Source: an uncultured Aequorivita sp. (lineage in GTDB: Bacteria > Bacteroidota > Bacteroidia > Flavobacteriales > Flavobacteriaceae). Taken from it: a DNA stretch of 64,000 bases. The notes under the pieces are model-generated. The model did no database searches, had not been told where the DNA came from, and saw only the letters and a program-made list of their open reading frames with translations. The position numbers and the translations under genes are program-made. Positions 44,279 to 53,144 of the stretch are shown here, piece by piece. How positions within the stretch are numbered: the first letter of the stretch is position 1; each line of letters starts with the position of its first letter. The stretch covers positions 62,001 through 126,000 of the forward strand of contig CAKZLK010000016.1 in the NCBI GenBank assembly GCA_937125455.1, read 5' to 3'.

Positions 44279-45346
44279 ATGAAAAAACATAATTTTAGTG
44301 CAGGTCCCTGCATTTTGCCGCAATCCGTAATGCAAAAATCTGCTGAAGCAGTTTTAAATTTCAACAATTCAAACCTTTCACTACTTGAAATCTCGCATCG
44401 AAGCAAAGATTTTGTGGAAGTTATGGATAACGCCCGTAGTCTTGCATTAGAGCATTTAGGACTTCAAAATAAAGGATACCAAGCCTTGTTTCTTCAAGGT
44501 GGTGCAAGCCTTGAGTTTTTAATGGTCGCCTACAATCTATTAGAAAAGAAATCAGCCTATCTAAACACAGGAACATGGAGTGACAAAGCCATCAAAGAAG
44601 CCAAATTGTTTGGTGAAGTGGTTGAGGTTGCCACTTCAAAAAGTGAAAATTTCAACTTTATCCCTAAAAATTACAACGTGCCAAAGGATGCAGATTATTT
44701 CCACTGCACAAGCAACAACACAATTTTCGGAACTCAGATGCAAAGTTTTCCGGAAACGGAAATTCCAATGGTTTGCGATATGAGCAGTGATATATTTTCA
44801 CGCCAATTGGATTTTTCAAAATTTAGTTTGATATATGCAGGGGCACAAAAAAATATGGGTCCAGCAGGAACAACCCTGGTTGTTATAAAGGAGGATATCT
44901 TAGGTAAAGTTTCGCGATCCATTCCTTCCATGCTGAATTATAAAGTTCATATTGATAAGGAAAGTATGTTCAACACCCCAGCAGTTTTTCCAGTGTATGT
45001 TTCTATGTTAACACTAGAGTGGTTAAAAGATTTAGGCGGCATTTCTGCAATTGAAAAAATCAATAATCAAAAAGCGGAACTTTTATATAACGAAATAGAC
45101 CGAAATCCTTTGTTTGAAGGCTTCGTATCCAATAAAGAAGATCGATCTAAAATGAATGCCACTTTCAATTTAAGAAATGATGAATTGAAGGCAACCTTTG
45201 ACGATCACCTAAAACAAGCAGGAATAGCGGGTCTGAATGGTCACCGAAGCGTTGGTGGTTACCGTGCTTCTATGTACAATGCGCTGCCACTTGAAAGCGT
45301 GCAAGTTTTGGTAGATGTGATGGAAGCAGTTGAAAAAGGCGCATAA
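44279..45346 (+). CDS. serC: 3-phosphoserine aminotransferase
   Basis: A 355-residue PLP enzyme of the class V aminotransferase fold. The N-terminal NFSAGPCILP and the PLP Lys in YAGAQKNMGPAG are clear, plus NGHRSVGGYRASMYNA at the end. It converts 3-phosphohydroxypyruvate to phosphoserine in serine synthesis. It ends 32 bases before serA on the same strand, forming serCA. Confidence 0.96.
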   Translation: MKKHNFSAGPCILPQSVMQKSAEAVLNFNNSNLSLLEISHRSKDFVEVMDNARSLALEHLGLQNKGYQALFLQGGASLEFLMVAYNLLEKKSAYLNTGTWSDKAIKEAKLFGEVVEVATSKSENFNFIPKNYNVPKDADYFHCTSNNTIFGTQMQSFPETEIPMVCDMSSDIFSRQLDFSKFSLIYAGAQKNMGPAGTTLVVIKEDILGKVSRSIPSMLNYKVHIDKESMFNTPAVFPVYVSMLTLEWLKDLGGISAIEKINNQKAELLYNEIDRNPLFEGFVSNKEDRSKMNATFNLRNDELKATFDDHLKQAGIAGLNGHRSVGGYRASMYNALPLESVQVLVDVMEAVEKGA

Positions 45347-45378
45347 CATAATAAACAATAACTCATTAATTTTTATAA

Positions 45379-46332
45379 ATGAAAATATTAGCAAACGACG
45401 GAATTTCAAAAAGTGGAATTACTGCTTTAGAAAAGGCTGGATTTGAAGTATTAACAGTTCAAGTGGCACAAGAACAACTTCAAAATTATATTAACGAACA
45501 TAAAATTGAAGTGCTCTTAGTACGCAGTGCTACAAAGGTCCGAAAAGATATTATTGACAATTGCCCTTCGCTGAAAATTATAGGTCGCGGCGGTGTTGGC
45601 ATGGACAATATTGATGTAGACTATGCTCGCGAAAAAGGAATTGAAGTTATAAATACACCTGCGGCTTCCTCTGCCTCAGTTGCAGAATTGGTATTTGCAC
45701 ATTTATTTGGTGGGGTTAGATTTTTACACGATTCCAATAGAAATATGCCCTTGGATGGGGATACTAAGTTTAAGGATTTAAAGAAGAATTATGGAGGAGG
45801 ACGCGAACTCCGCGGAAAAACCCTGGGTATTGTTGGCTTTGGAAGAATAGGTCGCGAAGTTGCAAAGATAGCCTTGGGGTGTGGGATGAAAGTGATTGCA
45901 AGTGATAATTACGTAGGTGAAGCGGATATCACACTTGATTTTTACGATGGACAAAAAGTTACTTTAAAAATAAAGACTGAACCGGTAGACCAATTAATCA
46001 AGCACAGTGATTTTATAAGTTTGCATGTACCTTCTCAATCTGGATATTTAATAGACAAAGAAGAGATTTCAAAAATGAAAGATGGTGTGGGAATTGTCAA
46101 TGCAGCTCGTGGTGGAATTCTTAACGAAAAAGCACTATTAGAGGCTATTGAGGACGGTAAAGTTTCCTTTGCCGCACTTGATGTTTTTGAAAACGAACCT
46201 ACTCCTTCTATAAAAGTTCTTATGAACGAAAAAATTTCACTAACGCCACATATTGGTGCCGCAACAGACGAAGCACAGGATAGAATTGGTACAGAACTCG
46301 CAAACCAGATTATTTCAATTTTGCACAAATAA
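45379..46332 (+). CDS. serA: D-3-phosphoglycerate dehydrogenase (short type)
   Basis: A 317-residue D-2-hydroxyacid dehydrogenase. The Rossmann motif is LGIVGFGRIGREVAKIALG, the signature FISLHVPSQ, and the catalytic Arg, Glu and His are in VNAARGGILNEKAL, ENEPTPS and LTPHIGAATDEAQDR. It lacks the C-terminal ACT domain of E. coli SerA, so serine feedback is likely reduced. Operon with serC shows its role in serine synthesis. Confidence 0.93.
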   Translation: MKILANDGISKSGITALEKAGFEVLTVQVAQEQLQNYINEHKIEVLLVRSATKVRKDIIDNCPSLKIIGRGGVGMDNIDVDYAREKGIEVINTPAASSASVAELVFAHLFGGVRFLHDSNRNMPLDGDTKFKDLKKNYGGGRELRGKTLGIVGFGRIGREVAKIALGCGMKVIASDNYVGEADITLDFYDGQKVTLKIKTEPVDQLIKHSDFISLHVPSQSGYLIDKEEISKMKDGVGIVNAARGGILNEKALLEAIEDGKVSFAALDVFENEPTPSIKVLMNEKISLTPHIGAATDEAQDRIGTELANQIISILHK

Positions 46333-46412
46333 TCAAATTGTTTTTCTGATTTTTTAACTGCTTATAATTCATTTTCACTAATTTAGAACCTTAATTTTAA
46401 TCAAGAAAACAA

Positions 46413-47054
46413 ATGTCAGGAATTATAGATCTATTAAACAGCGACCTAGGAAAACAAATTATTGGTGGTATCAGCCAAGAAACGAAACAACCAGCAGATA
46501 AAACTGCTTCGGTTGTAGCAATGGCAATGCCAATTCTTTTAGGCGCCATGAAACGTAATGCAAGTAGTGATGATGGAGCTACCAATTTGATGAATGCGCT
46601 GAACAATAAACACGACGGTAGTATCTTGGATAATTTAAACGGTCTTTTTGGCGGTGGTGTAAATGAAGATGTAAAACAAGACGGTCTTGGAATATTAGGA
46701 CACGTTTTAGGAGGGTCACAAAATAATGCCGTACAGGCTCTTTCCAAAAAATCTGGCTTGGACACTAATAGCGTAATGCAAATTTTACAAGTTGCAGCGC
46801 CTATTTTGTTGGGTTATTTAGGAAAACAAAAACAACAGCAAAACGTAAATTCAGAATCTGGTATTGGAGATTTGCTGGGAGGCCTTATGGGCGGTAATGG
46901 CAAGCAGCCACAACAACAATCACTTATTGAATCTATTTTGGACGGAAACAATGACGGAAGCGTTATTGACGATATTGCAGGAATGGTTTTGGGTGGAAGC
47001 AATCAGAAAAAAAGTGGGCTTGGAGGCCTTTTGGGTGGTCTATTTGGAAAATAA
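46413..47054 (+). CDS. DUF937 domain protein
   Basis: A 213-residue protein of the DUF937 family: Gly/Asn/Asp-rich helical repeats (MSGIIDLLNSDLGKQIIGG, LDNLNGLFGGG, GIGDLLGGLMGGN, VIDDIAGMVLGGS, LGGLLGGLFGK), resembling four-helix repeats of unknown function. It follows serA but with an 80-base gap; a weak terminator-like stem is not clear. Transcript ends at 47079-47114. Confidence 0.85.
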   Translation: MSGIIDLLNSDLGKQIIGGISQETKQPADKTASVVAMAMPILLGAMKRNASSDDGATNLMNALNNKHDGSILDNLNGLFGGGVNEDVKQDGLGILGHVLGGSQNNAVQALSKKSGLDTNSVMQILQVAAPILLGYLGKQKQQQNVNSESGIGDLLGGLMGGNGKQPQQQSLIESILDGNNDGSVIDDIAGMVLGGSNQKKSGLGGLLGGLFGK

Positions 47055-47078
47055 AATCACTACTATAAAATGTAAAAA

Positions 47079-47114
47079 ATACCGTCCCTAATTAATTTAG
47101 AGGCGGTATCTTTT
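47079..47114 (+). terminator. Rho-independent terminator after DUF937
   Basis: An 8-bp stem (47079-47086 with 47102-47109, one G-T pair) with a 15-base loop and a CTTTTT tract. Confidence 0.7.
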
Positions 47115-47155
47115 TAAATGAAAGTTAAAAGTAATGCGCTTCGCACTACATTGCT

Positions 47156-47163
47156 TAACTTTG
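47156..47163 (+). promoter_or_regulatory. Bacteroidota -7 element of the DUF6146 operon
   Basis: TAACTTTG matches TAnnTTTG; it ends 14 bases before the ATG at 47178 and lies inside a longer in-frame extension from 47118, which it therefore argues against. Confidence 0.55.
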
Positions 47164-47177
47164 TGAAAATAATTTCT

Positions 47178-47597
47178 ATGAAAAACTTTTTACTTTTAAT
47201 AGCACTTTCTGCTGCCATTTATAGTTGTGGAACTGGCAATAGCGCAATGAATGGTTCTTCTTCAGAAACAACTAAGAACGATACAATTCGTATTGCTAAT
47301 GATAGTTTGGAATACGAGATTATGATTATTGAGCCTGGTTTTGATTCTTGGCTTGTTAGTCAACCCCCACGCGGATTTTATGGTCAATCCATTTTGGAAA
47401 CTAAAAATCGTCTTTTTGTTTCAGAATACAACAGCCGTGTAATGAACCCCACACGATATTCTCATAATTTATACAGCGAACAAATAAACTATGATCCAAA
47501 TGTGGATTATGGTTACGAAGTTAATTATCTACTTTACAACTACTTTGTGTATTTTCAAGATAAGTACAATCAAAAATTTATAGGCGGAAGAAATTGA
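47178..47597 (+). CDS. DUF6146 family lipoprotein
   Basis: A 139-residue protein with a lipobox (AIYSC, Cys at residue 17) and the conserved core EIMIIEPGFDSWLVSQ, RGFYGQSILETKNRLFVSEYN, RVMNPTRYS, YGYEVNYLLYNYFVYFQ. Known only in Bacteroidota and without assigned function. It is first in an operon with DUF6787, a His/Cys-rich protein and a TonB receptor. The start at 47178 is supported by the promoter position. Confidence 0.8.
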   Translation: MKNFLLLIALSAAIYSCGTGNSAMNGSSSETTKNDTIRIANDSLEYEIMIIEPGFDSWLVSQPPRGFYGQSILETKNRLFVSEYNSRVMNPTRYSHNLYSEQINYDPNVDYGYEVNYLLYNYFVYFQDKYNQKFIGGRN

Positions 47598-47896
47598 AAA
47601 AGCTCAAAAAACGTTGGAATATCAAAACCAACGGACAACTTTTTATAGTCTTTCTTGTCTTTGCCATAACTGGAAGTTCAGCGGCAAAACTCGCTGCGCC
47701 ATTAACTGATTTTTTTGAAATAAAGAAAGAAATGGGTTGGCATATTTACTGGCCTTTTCGAATTTTAATAATTCTCCCTATTTATCAATTATTATTAGTT
47801 TTTTATGGTTGGGTGTTTGGAGAACTTGAATTTTTTTGGAACTTTGAAAAAAAAATGCTTCAAAAAATGGGTTTCGTATTTCTATTCAATAAATGA
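47594..47896 (+). CDS. DUF6787 family membrane protein
   Basis: A 100-residue protein starting with TTG, overlapping the preceding stop by four bases, with a purine-rich GGCGGAAGAAA upstream. Two membrane segments (LFIVFLVFAITGSSAAKL and PFRILIILPIYQLLLVFYGWVF) and ending near FEKKMLQKMGFVFLFNK match DUF6787. Function unknown; it often accompanies DUF6146. Confidence 0.75.
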   Translation: MKKLKKRWNIKTNGQLFIVFLVFAITGSSAAKLAAPLTDFFEIKKEMGWHIYWPFRILIILPIYQLLLVFYGWVFGELEFFWNFEKKMLQKMGFVFLFNK

Positions 47897-48222
47897 AAAT
47901 TTTTAAGAAGGAAATATTAAAGGTTTTTATCGCTGCGATTTTTTCGTTCGCCTTGCTGTTTCCGACTGCCGTTAAATTCGCACACACTTTTGAAGGCCAC
48001 AAACACAAAGCCTGCACAGAATTTTCTACACATATTCACAAAAAGCAACTCGATTGTTCCATTTGTGATTTTCACTTTTCAATTTTTAATTTCACTCCTC
48101 AGGAACTTCCTGAATTTGCAGTACTGAATGGTTTTCAAAAAACGGAAGCTGTTTATTTATTGCCAGAATTCAATCTAAATCCTACCCATTATTTCCTAAG
48201 AGGCCCTCCACTGTTTACTTGA
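47893..48222 (+). CDS. Small His/Cys-rich envelope protein preceding a TonB receptor
   Basis: A 109-residue protein with an N-terminal membrane segment (about residues 8-28) followed by HTFEGHKHKAC, HIHKKQLDCSICDFHF: six His and three Cys within about 30 residues. The layout recalls the small proteins that precede copper or zinc TonB receptors in proteobacteria (DUF2946-like), so a metal-binding role is an inference. Its ATG overlaps the preceding stop by four bases and the TonB receptor follows after about 50 bases. Confidence 0.65.
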   Translation: MKIFKKEILKVFIAAIFSFALLFPTAVKFAHTFEGHKHKACTEFSTHIHKKQLDCSICDFHFSIFNFTPQELPEFAVLNGFQKTEAVYLLPEFNLNPTHYFLRGPPLFT

Positions 48223-48273
48223 TTTTTAGCATTACAAATTCATTTCACAATTAAATTTTTAAATCAAGAAAGC

Positions 48274-50487
48274 ATGAAAAATATTCTATGCTTGCTTGCA
48301 GTATTTTTGTTATATACTGCCGCGAGCGCACAAAACTCCTTAATAGGAAAAATAACGACTAAAGAAAAAAATGAGCCTGTCTCGGCAACTGTATATATTC
48401 CTCAATTGGAAAAAGGCACAGTAGCAGATTTTGACGGAAATTATAAAATCAATAACATTCCCGATGGCAGCTATAATGTTGTTTTTTCATCTTTGGGATA
48501 TGCAACCATTTCTAAAAAAATTAATTTCTCGAACAATCAAAGCGTTACCGAAAATCTTCAGATGGATGAAAGTGCCGTAGAAATGGAGGAAGTGATCGTT
48601 TCTACACCTTTTCATAAATTGCAAAGTGAAAATGTTATGAAAGTGGAACGCGTTTCTACTGAAGATTTAAATTCCTCCGGAGCGGTAACCTTGGCAGATG
48701 GTATCAAAAATATTGCTGGTGTAGACCTCATTACAACTGGAACCGGTATTGGCAAACCTGTTATCAGAGGCTTGAGCTCCAACAGAGTTTTAACGTACAC
48801 GCAAGGTGTTCGCCTTGAAAACCAACAGTTTGGTGATGAACACGGTCTTGGAATAAATGAAGCCGGTGTTGAAAGCGTTGAAGTGATAAAAGGTCCAGCA
48901 TCACTTTTATATGGAAGTGATGCCCTTGGCGGCGTTCTTTATTTAAATCCTGAAAAGTTCGCTATAGCTCACGAAACTCACGGTGATTTGAGCAGTACCT
49001 ATTTCTCAAATAGCCTGGGAACTTCAACTAATTTAGGAATAAAAACTTCTGGTGAAAAGTTGAAGTTTTTGGCACGGGGTTCTTATTCTTCCTTCAGTGA
49101 TTACAAAACTGGAGCGGGTTATCGTCTAACCAATTCTAGATTTAATGAAAAAGATTTAAAAACAGGCATACAGTATTTGGGCACAAAATTTAAATCAACA
49201 CTCCGCTATAACTACAACCGCTCGAACATTGGTATCGCTGAAGAAATAGGCACACAAACTCGATCAAAAGATCTAGAGCTTCCTTTCCAGGAAATTGACA
49301 ATCATATTCTGAGTCTTGACAATACCGTCTTTTTTAATAATTCAAGTTTAGATATTAAAGCCGGCTATCTATTCAATGACCGCCGTGAATTTGAAGATGA
49401 TCCAGCCTTAGCTGCCCTTCGATTAAAATTGAATACGTTTAATTATGATGTAAAATACAACTTACCGGAATTGGGAAAATTTGAAACTATTATCGGGTTA
49501 CAGGGAATGTTTCAAAACAATAAAAACGAAGGCGAAGAAATCCTGATTCCAAATGCAAACACCACTGATGTTGGACTTTTGGCGACTTCGCACTACCATT
49601 TGGAAAAAGTGGATTTGCAAGCAGGAATCCGTTTTGATTCGCGGAAAATTGAAAGTGAAGCAGCTCGCAATCCCTCAGATAATGATTTTATTCCAGCCTT
49701 GAGCAAAACGTTTACTAGTTTCACTGCTGCACTGGGAGGAAAAATGGATTTATTCGAAAACTTTTCTACGCGGTTAAACTTGGCAAGTGGATTTAGAGCA
49801 CCAAACTTGGCTGAGCTCACATCAAATGGCATACACGAAGGAACCAATCGATATGAAAAAGGAAATGCAGACTTGACGAATGAACAGAATTTTCAAGCCG
49901 ATCTTTCTTTTGAATACCGAAACGAGCACATTGAATTTTTCGCAAACGGATTTTACAATGCTGTAAACAATTATATATTCCTTTCGCCCACCAATCAAAC
50001 GATTGATGACACTCAAGTGTATGATTACCTTCAAGACGATGCCGCTTTATACGGTGGTGAATTTGGGTTTCACCTTCACCCCCACCCATTGGATTGGCTG
50101 CATTTAGAAAGTAGTTTTGAAACGGTCACAGGTAAATTGAGCAATGATAACTATTTGCCGTTAATCCCTGCAAATTCATTACGAAATACTTTTCGCGTAG
50201 AGTTGAAAGATGGTAAAACAAGAAAAAAGAGTTTTGCTTTTATAACACTCGAAAATACTTTTGATCAAAAAAACGTGAGTAATTTTGAAACTAGGACTGG
50301 CGGATATTCGCTTTTAAGCGCAGGTATAGAAAGTAGTTTTCAGCTTCAAAAAGTATTGTTGAAACTTGGGTTGAACGGAACGAACCTTACCGATAAAGAA
50401 TACATTTCGCATCTATCGAGATTTAAACCTGATGGAATTTTGAATATTGGTCGAAGTATCAACGTAAATCTGAAAATAGAAATTTAA
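48274..50487 (+). CDS. TonB-dependent receptor
   Basis: A 737-residue outer-membrane receptor. After the signal peptide (MKNILCLLAVFLLYTAASA, cut near AQ) comes a carboxypeptidase-regulatory-like domain (about 22-100; SLGYATISKKINF), then the plug (SGAVTLADGIKNIAGVDL, GKPVIRGLSSNRVLTY, GPASLLYGSDALGGVLY) and a barrel with NLASGFRAPNLAEL. The C terminus ends with RSINVNLKIEI. It is shorter than SusC and belongs to the iron/metal receptor type. The preceding His/Cys-rich protein suggests a metal, but the substrate is unproved. Confidence 0.92.
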   Translation: MKNILCLLAVFLLYTAASAQNSLIGKITTKEKNEPVSATVYIPQLEKGTVADFDGNYKINNIPDGSYNVVFSSLGYATISKKINFSNNQSVTENLQMDESAVEMEEVIVSTPFHKLQSENVMKVERVSTEDLNSSGAVTLADGIKNIAGVDLITTGTGIGKPVIRGLSSNRVLTYTQGVRLENQQFGDEHGLGINEAGVESVEVIKGPASLLYGSDALGGVLYLNPEKFAIAHETHGDLSSTYFSNSLGTSTNLGIKTSGEKLKFLARGSYSSFSDYKTGAGYRLTNSRFNEKDLKTGIQYLGTKFKSTLRYNYNRSNIGIAEEIGTQTRSKDLELPFQEIDNHILSLDNTVFFNNSSLDIKAGYLFNDRREFEDDPALAALRLKLNTFNYDVKYNLPELGKFETIIGLQGMFQNNKNEGEEILIPNANTTDVGLLATSHYHLEKVDLQAGIRFDSRKIESEAARNPSDNDFIPALSKTFTSFTAALGGKMDLFENFSTRLNLASGFRAPNLAELTSNGIHEGTNRYEKGNADLTNEQNFQADLSFEYRNEHIEFFANGFYNAVNNYIFLSPTNQTIDDTQVYDYLQDDAALYGGEFGFHLHPHPLDWLHLESSFETVTGKLSNDNYLPLIPANSLRNTFRVELKDGKTRKKSFAFITLENTFDQKNVSNFETRTGGYSLLSAGIESSFQLQKVLLKLGLNGTNLTDKEYISHLSRFKPDGILNIGRSINVNLKIEI

Positions 50488-50517
50488 AAAAAAAAGCCCC
50501 GATTGGGGCTTTTTTTT
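50488..50517. terminator. Rho-independent terminator after the TonB receptor
   Basis: An 11-bp stem (50490-50500 with 50505-50515), GGGG core, loop GATT and T run; A tract on the other side may serve the convergent small gene. Confidence 0.9.
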
Positions 50518-50818
50518 ATTCGTTTACTCGAACTTCAATAGTTTGTGGTGTTGTTTGCTTTTTCCAAACAAATTTATAAAGCCACATTAAGGTAAATGTT
50601 GGAATAATATCAGAAAACGGCAAAATCTCTTCTAGAAACACAAAAACAGACGCGATTTTACCTTCTGTTCCTTTGTACATATCGTTCATTTTTTTTGCCG
50701 CAAATGGCGCCCAAAGTATATCTAAAAAAGGACCTATGAAAGGAATCGCCATGGAAGCCATCCCAATTAAATCATATAAAATTCCTTTGCGTAATAATTT
50801 ATATTTTTCGTTTTTCAT
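50516..50818 (-). CDS. Small membrane protein of unknown function
   Basis: A 100-residue protein with two hydrophobic segments (GMASMAIPFIGPFLDILWAPFAA and IIPTFTLMWLYKFVW) and a basic start MKNEKYKLLRKGILYD. No known motif. It lies convergent to the TonB receptor and upstream of it on the minus strand is folE. Probably inner-membrane. Confidence 0.65.
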   Translation of the reverse strand: MKNEKYKLLRKGILYDLIGMASMAIPFIGPFLDILWAPFAAKKMNDMYKGTEGKIASVFVFLEEILPFSDIIPTFTLMWLYKFVWKKQTTPQTIEVRVNE

Positions 50819-50872
50819 TTTTGTTGTGTTTAATTCATGATAAATAAATCAAAAAACATTCCAAAAAAAAAA

Positions 50873-51472
50873 TTACGAAAGATCGCTACTTATCAATTTC
50901 AGAAATTCGTTTCTGGTTTCAATGGCTTCAAACTGACCACGAAACCCAGAAGTTGTAGTAACGCTATTCTGTTTTTGAACGCCGCGCATCATCATACACA
51001 TATGGGAAGCTTCAATTACTACAGCAACGCCTTTGGGTTTTAATGTGTTGTTTATACATTCCAAAATGTCGTGCGTAAGGCGTTCCTGTACTTGTAACCT
51101 TCTTGAAAAAACATCAACAATTCGAGGAATTTTACTAAGTCCAACTATATAGCCATCTGGAATATAAGCTATGTGAGCTTTTCCGAAAAAAGGAAGAATA
51201 TGGTGTTCGCATAAAGAGTAAAGCTCAATATCCTTTATAATTACCATATCGTGATAAGCCTCCGCAAACATGGCACTTTTTAAAATTTCTGAAGGATCTA
51301 GATTATTTCCAGAAGTCAAAAATTGCATCGCTTTTGCTGCTCTTTCTGGTGTTTTGACTATTCCTTCGCGAGAAATATCTTCACCAATAGTATTTAAAAT
51401 TTTGCTGTAATTTTCAATTAAATTATCGGTTACGGGTTGGTCGTATTCTTCAAAGTATTTGTATGATGACAT
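50873..51472 (-). CDS. folE: GTP cyclohydrolase I
   Basis: A 199-residue zinc enzyme that makes dihydroneopterin triphosphate from GTP for folate and pterins. Zinc ligands are in [11 protein letters not shown] (Cys, His, His) and [41 protein letters not shown] is typical. The N terminus is short. It is monocistronic and divergent from the LolD-like gene. Confidence 0.96.
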   Translation of the reverse strand: MSSYKYFEEYDQPVTDNLIENYSKILNTIGEDISREGIVKTPERAAKAMQFLTSGNNLDPSEILKSAMFAEAYHDMVIIKDIELYSLCEHHILPFFGKAHIAYIPDGYIVGLSKIPRIVDVFSRRLQVQERLTHDILECINNTLKPKGVAVVIEASHMCMMMRGVQKQNSVTTTSGFRGQFEAIETRNEFLKLISSDLS

Positions 51473-51591
51473 TTTTTTTGTTTAAGAATTTAATGCCAAA
51501 TGTAAACACATAACTTTGAATAAAAACAATAAAATCAATTGGATTGCATTATAGCACTATAAATAGTACTTTCACACTTTAAAATTTTGCT

Positions 51592-52251
51592 ATGATCGAG
51601 GCACAAAATATTCACAAATACTACGATAAACTCCACGTTTTGAAGGGTGTGGATCTTCATATAAAAAAAGGTGAAATTGTTTCAATTGTAGGTGCTTCTG
51701 GTGCAGGAAAAACTACTTTGCTTCAAATATTGGGTACACTGGACACCTTAAACGACAGCAAAAGCAAATTGTTGATAAATGGAGTAAATATTGGTTCCCT
51801 TTCAGGAAAAAAAATGGCGAAATTCAGAAATGAAAATTTGGGCTTTATTTTTCAGTTTCACCAATTGTTGCCAGAATTTACGGCCCTGGAAAATGTTTGT
51901 ATTCCAGCTTATATTAAAAATACACCGAAAACCGAAGCTGTAAAAAGAGCAAAAGAACTACTCGCCTTTTTAGGGCTTTCGCACCGGGAAGACCATAAAC
52001 CCAACGAACTTTCGGGCGGTGAGCAACAACGAGTGGCTGTGGCTAGGGCTTTAATAAATAATCCAGCAATAATTCTTGCCGATGAGCCCAGCGGTAATTT
52101 GGATACGGAAAGTGCCGAAAATTTGCACAACCTATTTTTTAAATTACGTGATGAATTTGGCCAAACTTTCGTAATTGTTACACATAATGAAGAGCTTGCG
52201 AATATGGCTGACCGAAAATTGGTCATGCAGGATGGAAAAATTGTAAAGTAA
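51592..52251 (+). CDS. LolD-like ABC transporter ATP-binding protein
   Basis: A 219-residue ATPase of the LolD/MacB class. Walker [13 protein letters not shown] loop [18 protein letters not shown], signature [15 protein letters not shown], Walker [13 protein letters not shown] and H loop VTHNEELA. Family members extract lipoproteins or drive MacB-type export. No membrane subunit is adjacent; the next gene (three bases on) is TIGR02757. Confidence 0.92.
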   Translation: MIEAQNIHKYYDKLHVLKGVDLHIKKGEIVSIVGASGAGKTTLLQILGTLDTLNDSKSKLLINGVNIGSLSGKKMAKFRNENLGFIFQFHQLLPEFTALENVCIPAYIKNTPKTEAVKRAKELLAFLGLSHREDHKPNELSGGEQQRVAVARALINNPAIILADEPSGNLDTESAENLHNLFFKLRDEFGQTFVIVTHNEELANMADRKLVMQDGKIVK

Positions 52252-52254
52252 TCA

Positions 52255-53019
52255 ATGAAAAAAAGTGAACTAAAAGATTTCCTTGACGAAAAAGTAACTA
52301 TTTACAACCACCCAAACTTTATCGAATCTGATCCAATTCAAATTCCACATTTATTTACACAGAAAGAAGACATTGAAATTACTGGTTTCTTAGTCGCCAC
52401 AATTGCATGGGGAAACAGAAAAAGTATCATAAATAATGGGCATCGCTTAATAGAAATGATGGGCAATTCACCCTTTGATTTTGTAATGAATTTTTCAGAA
52501 AAAAATTCGGAATCACTTTCGCCTTTTGTACATAGAACTTTTAATAATAAAGACCTTTTCTATTTTCTAAATGCACTTCAAAATATTTATAAAAACCACG
52601 ATGGATTAGAAACCGTTTTTGCTCAGTATTCCGAAAAAGATTCGATGCAACCTGCAATCCATCAATTCAAGAAAACATTTTTTGAGCTCCCGCATCTTTC
52701 CCGAACACAAAAGCATGTTAGCGATCCTTTTAAAAATTCGGCTGCAAAAAGAATAAATATGTTTCTGCGCTGGATGGTTCGAAATGACAATGCAGGTGTC
52801 GATTTTGGCATATGGAATAGTATTTCTCCATCCAAACTCTCCTGTCCCTTAGACGTTCACAGTGGAAATGTAGCAAGAAAACTTAATTTACTTAAACGAA
52901 AACAAAACGATGGAAAAGCTTTGGCTGAGTTAGATGCATCACTCCGAAGGTTAGACCCTAAAGACCCTGTAAAATATGATTTTGCACTCTTCGGGTTAGG
53001 TGTTTTTGAACAGTTCTAA
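52255..53019 (+). CDS. TIGR02757 family protein
   Basis: A 254-residue protein matching TIGR02757/DUF2400, found in Bacteroidota: SDPIQIPHLFTQKEDIEI, FLVATIAWGNRKSIINN, RINMFLRWMVRNDNAGVDFGIW and SKLSCPLDVHSGNVARKLNLL. The last motifs resemble helix-hairpin-helix DNA glycosylases, so a DNA repair role is a fair inference, not shown. It follows the ATPase by three bases. Confidence 0.87.
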   Translation: MKKSELKDFLDEKVTIYNHPNFIESDPIQIPHLFTQKEDIEITGFLVATIAWGNRKSIINNGHRLIEMMGNSPFDFVMNFSEKNSESLSPFVHRTFNNKDLFYFLNALQNIYKNHDGLETVFAQYSEKDSMQPAIHQFKKTFFELPHLSRTQKHVSDPFKNSAAKRINMFLRWMVRNDNAGVDFGIWNSISPSKLSCPLDVHSGNVARKLNLLKRKQNDGKALAELDASLRRLDPKDPVKYDFALFGLGVFEQF

Positions 53020-53144
53020 TTCAAAAAAATCAATTCCTTCCAGATTCTTTTGTGGCATTAATGATTCCTACCAAAATGTTGTATATTTACGGTTAACCCT
53101 TACAAACCGCCAGCTGCGGATTTAAGATAAATTTTAGAGTAAGC

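Noticed and set aside
47118-47177. Longer start of the DUF6146 lipoprotein gene.
   Set aside because: The -7 element lies inside this extension, and the extension would destroy the lipoprotein signal peptide.
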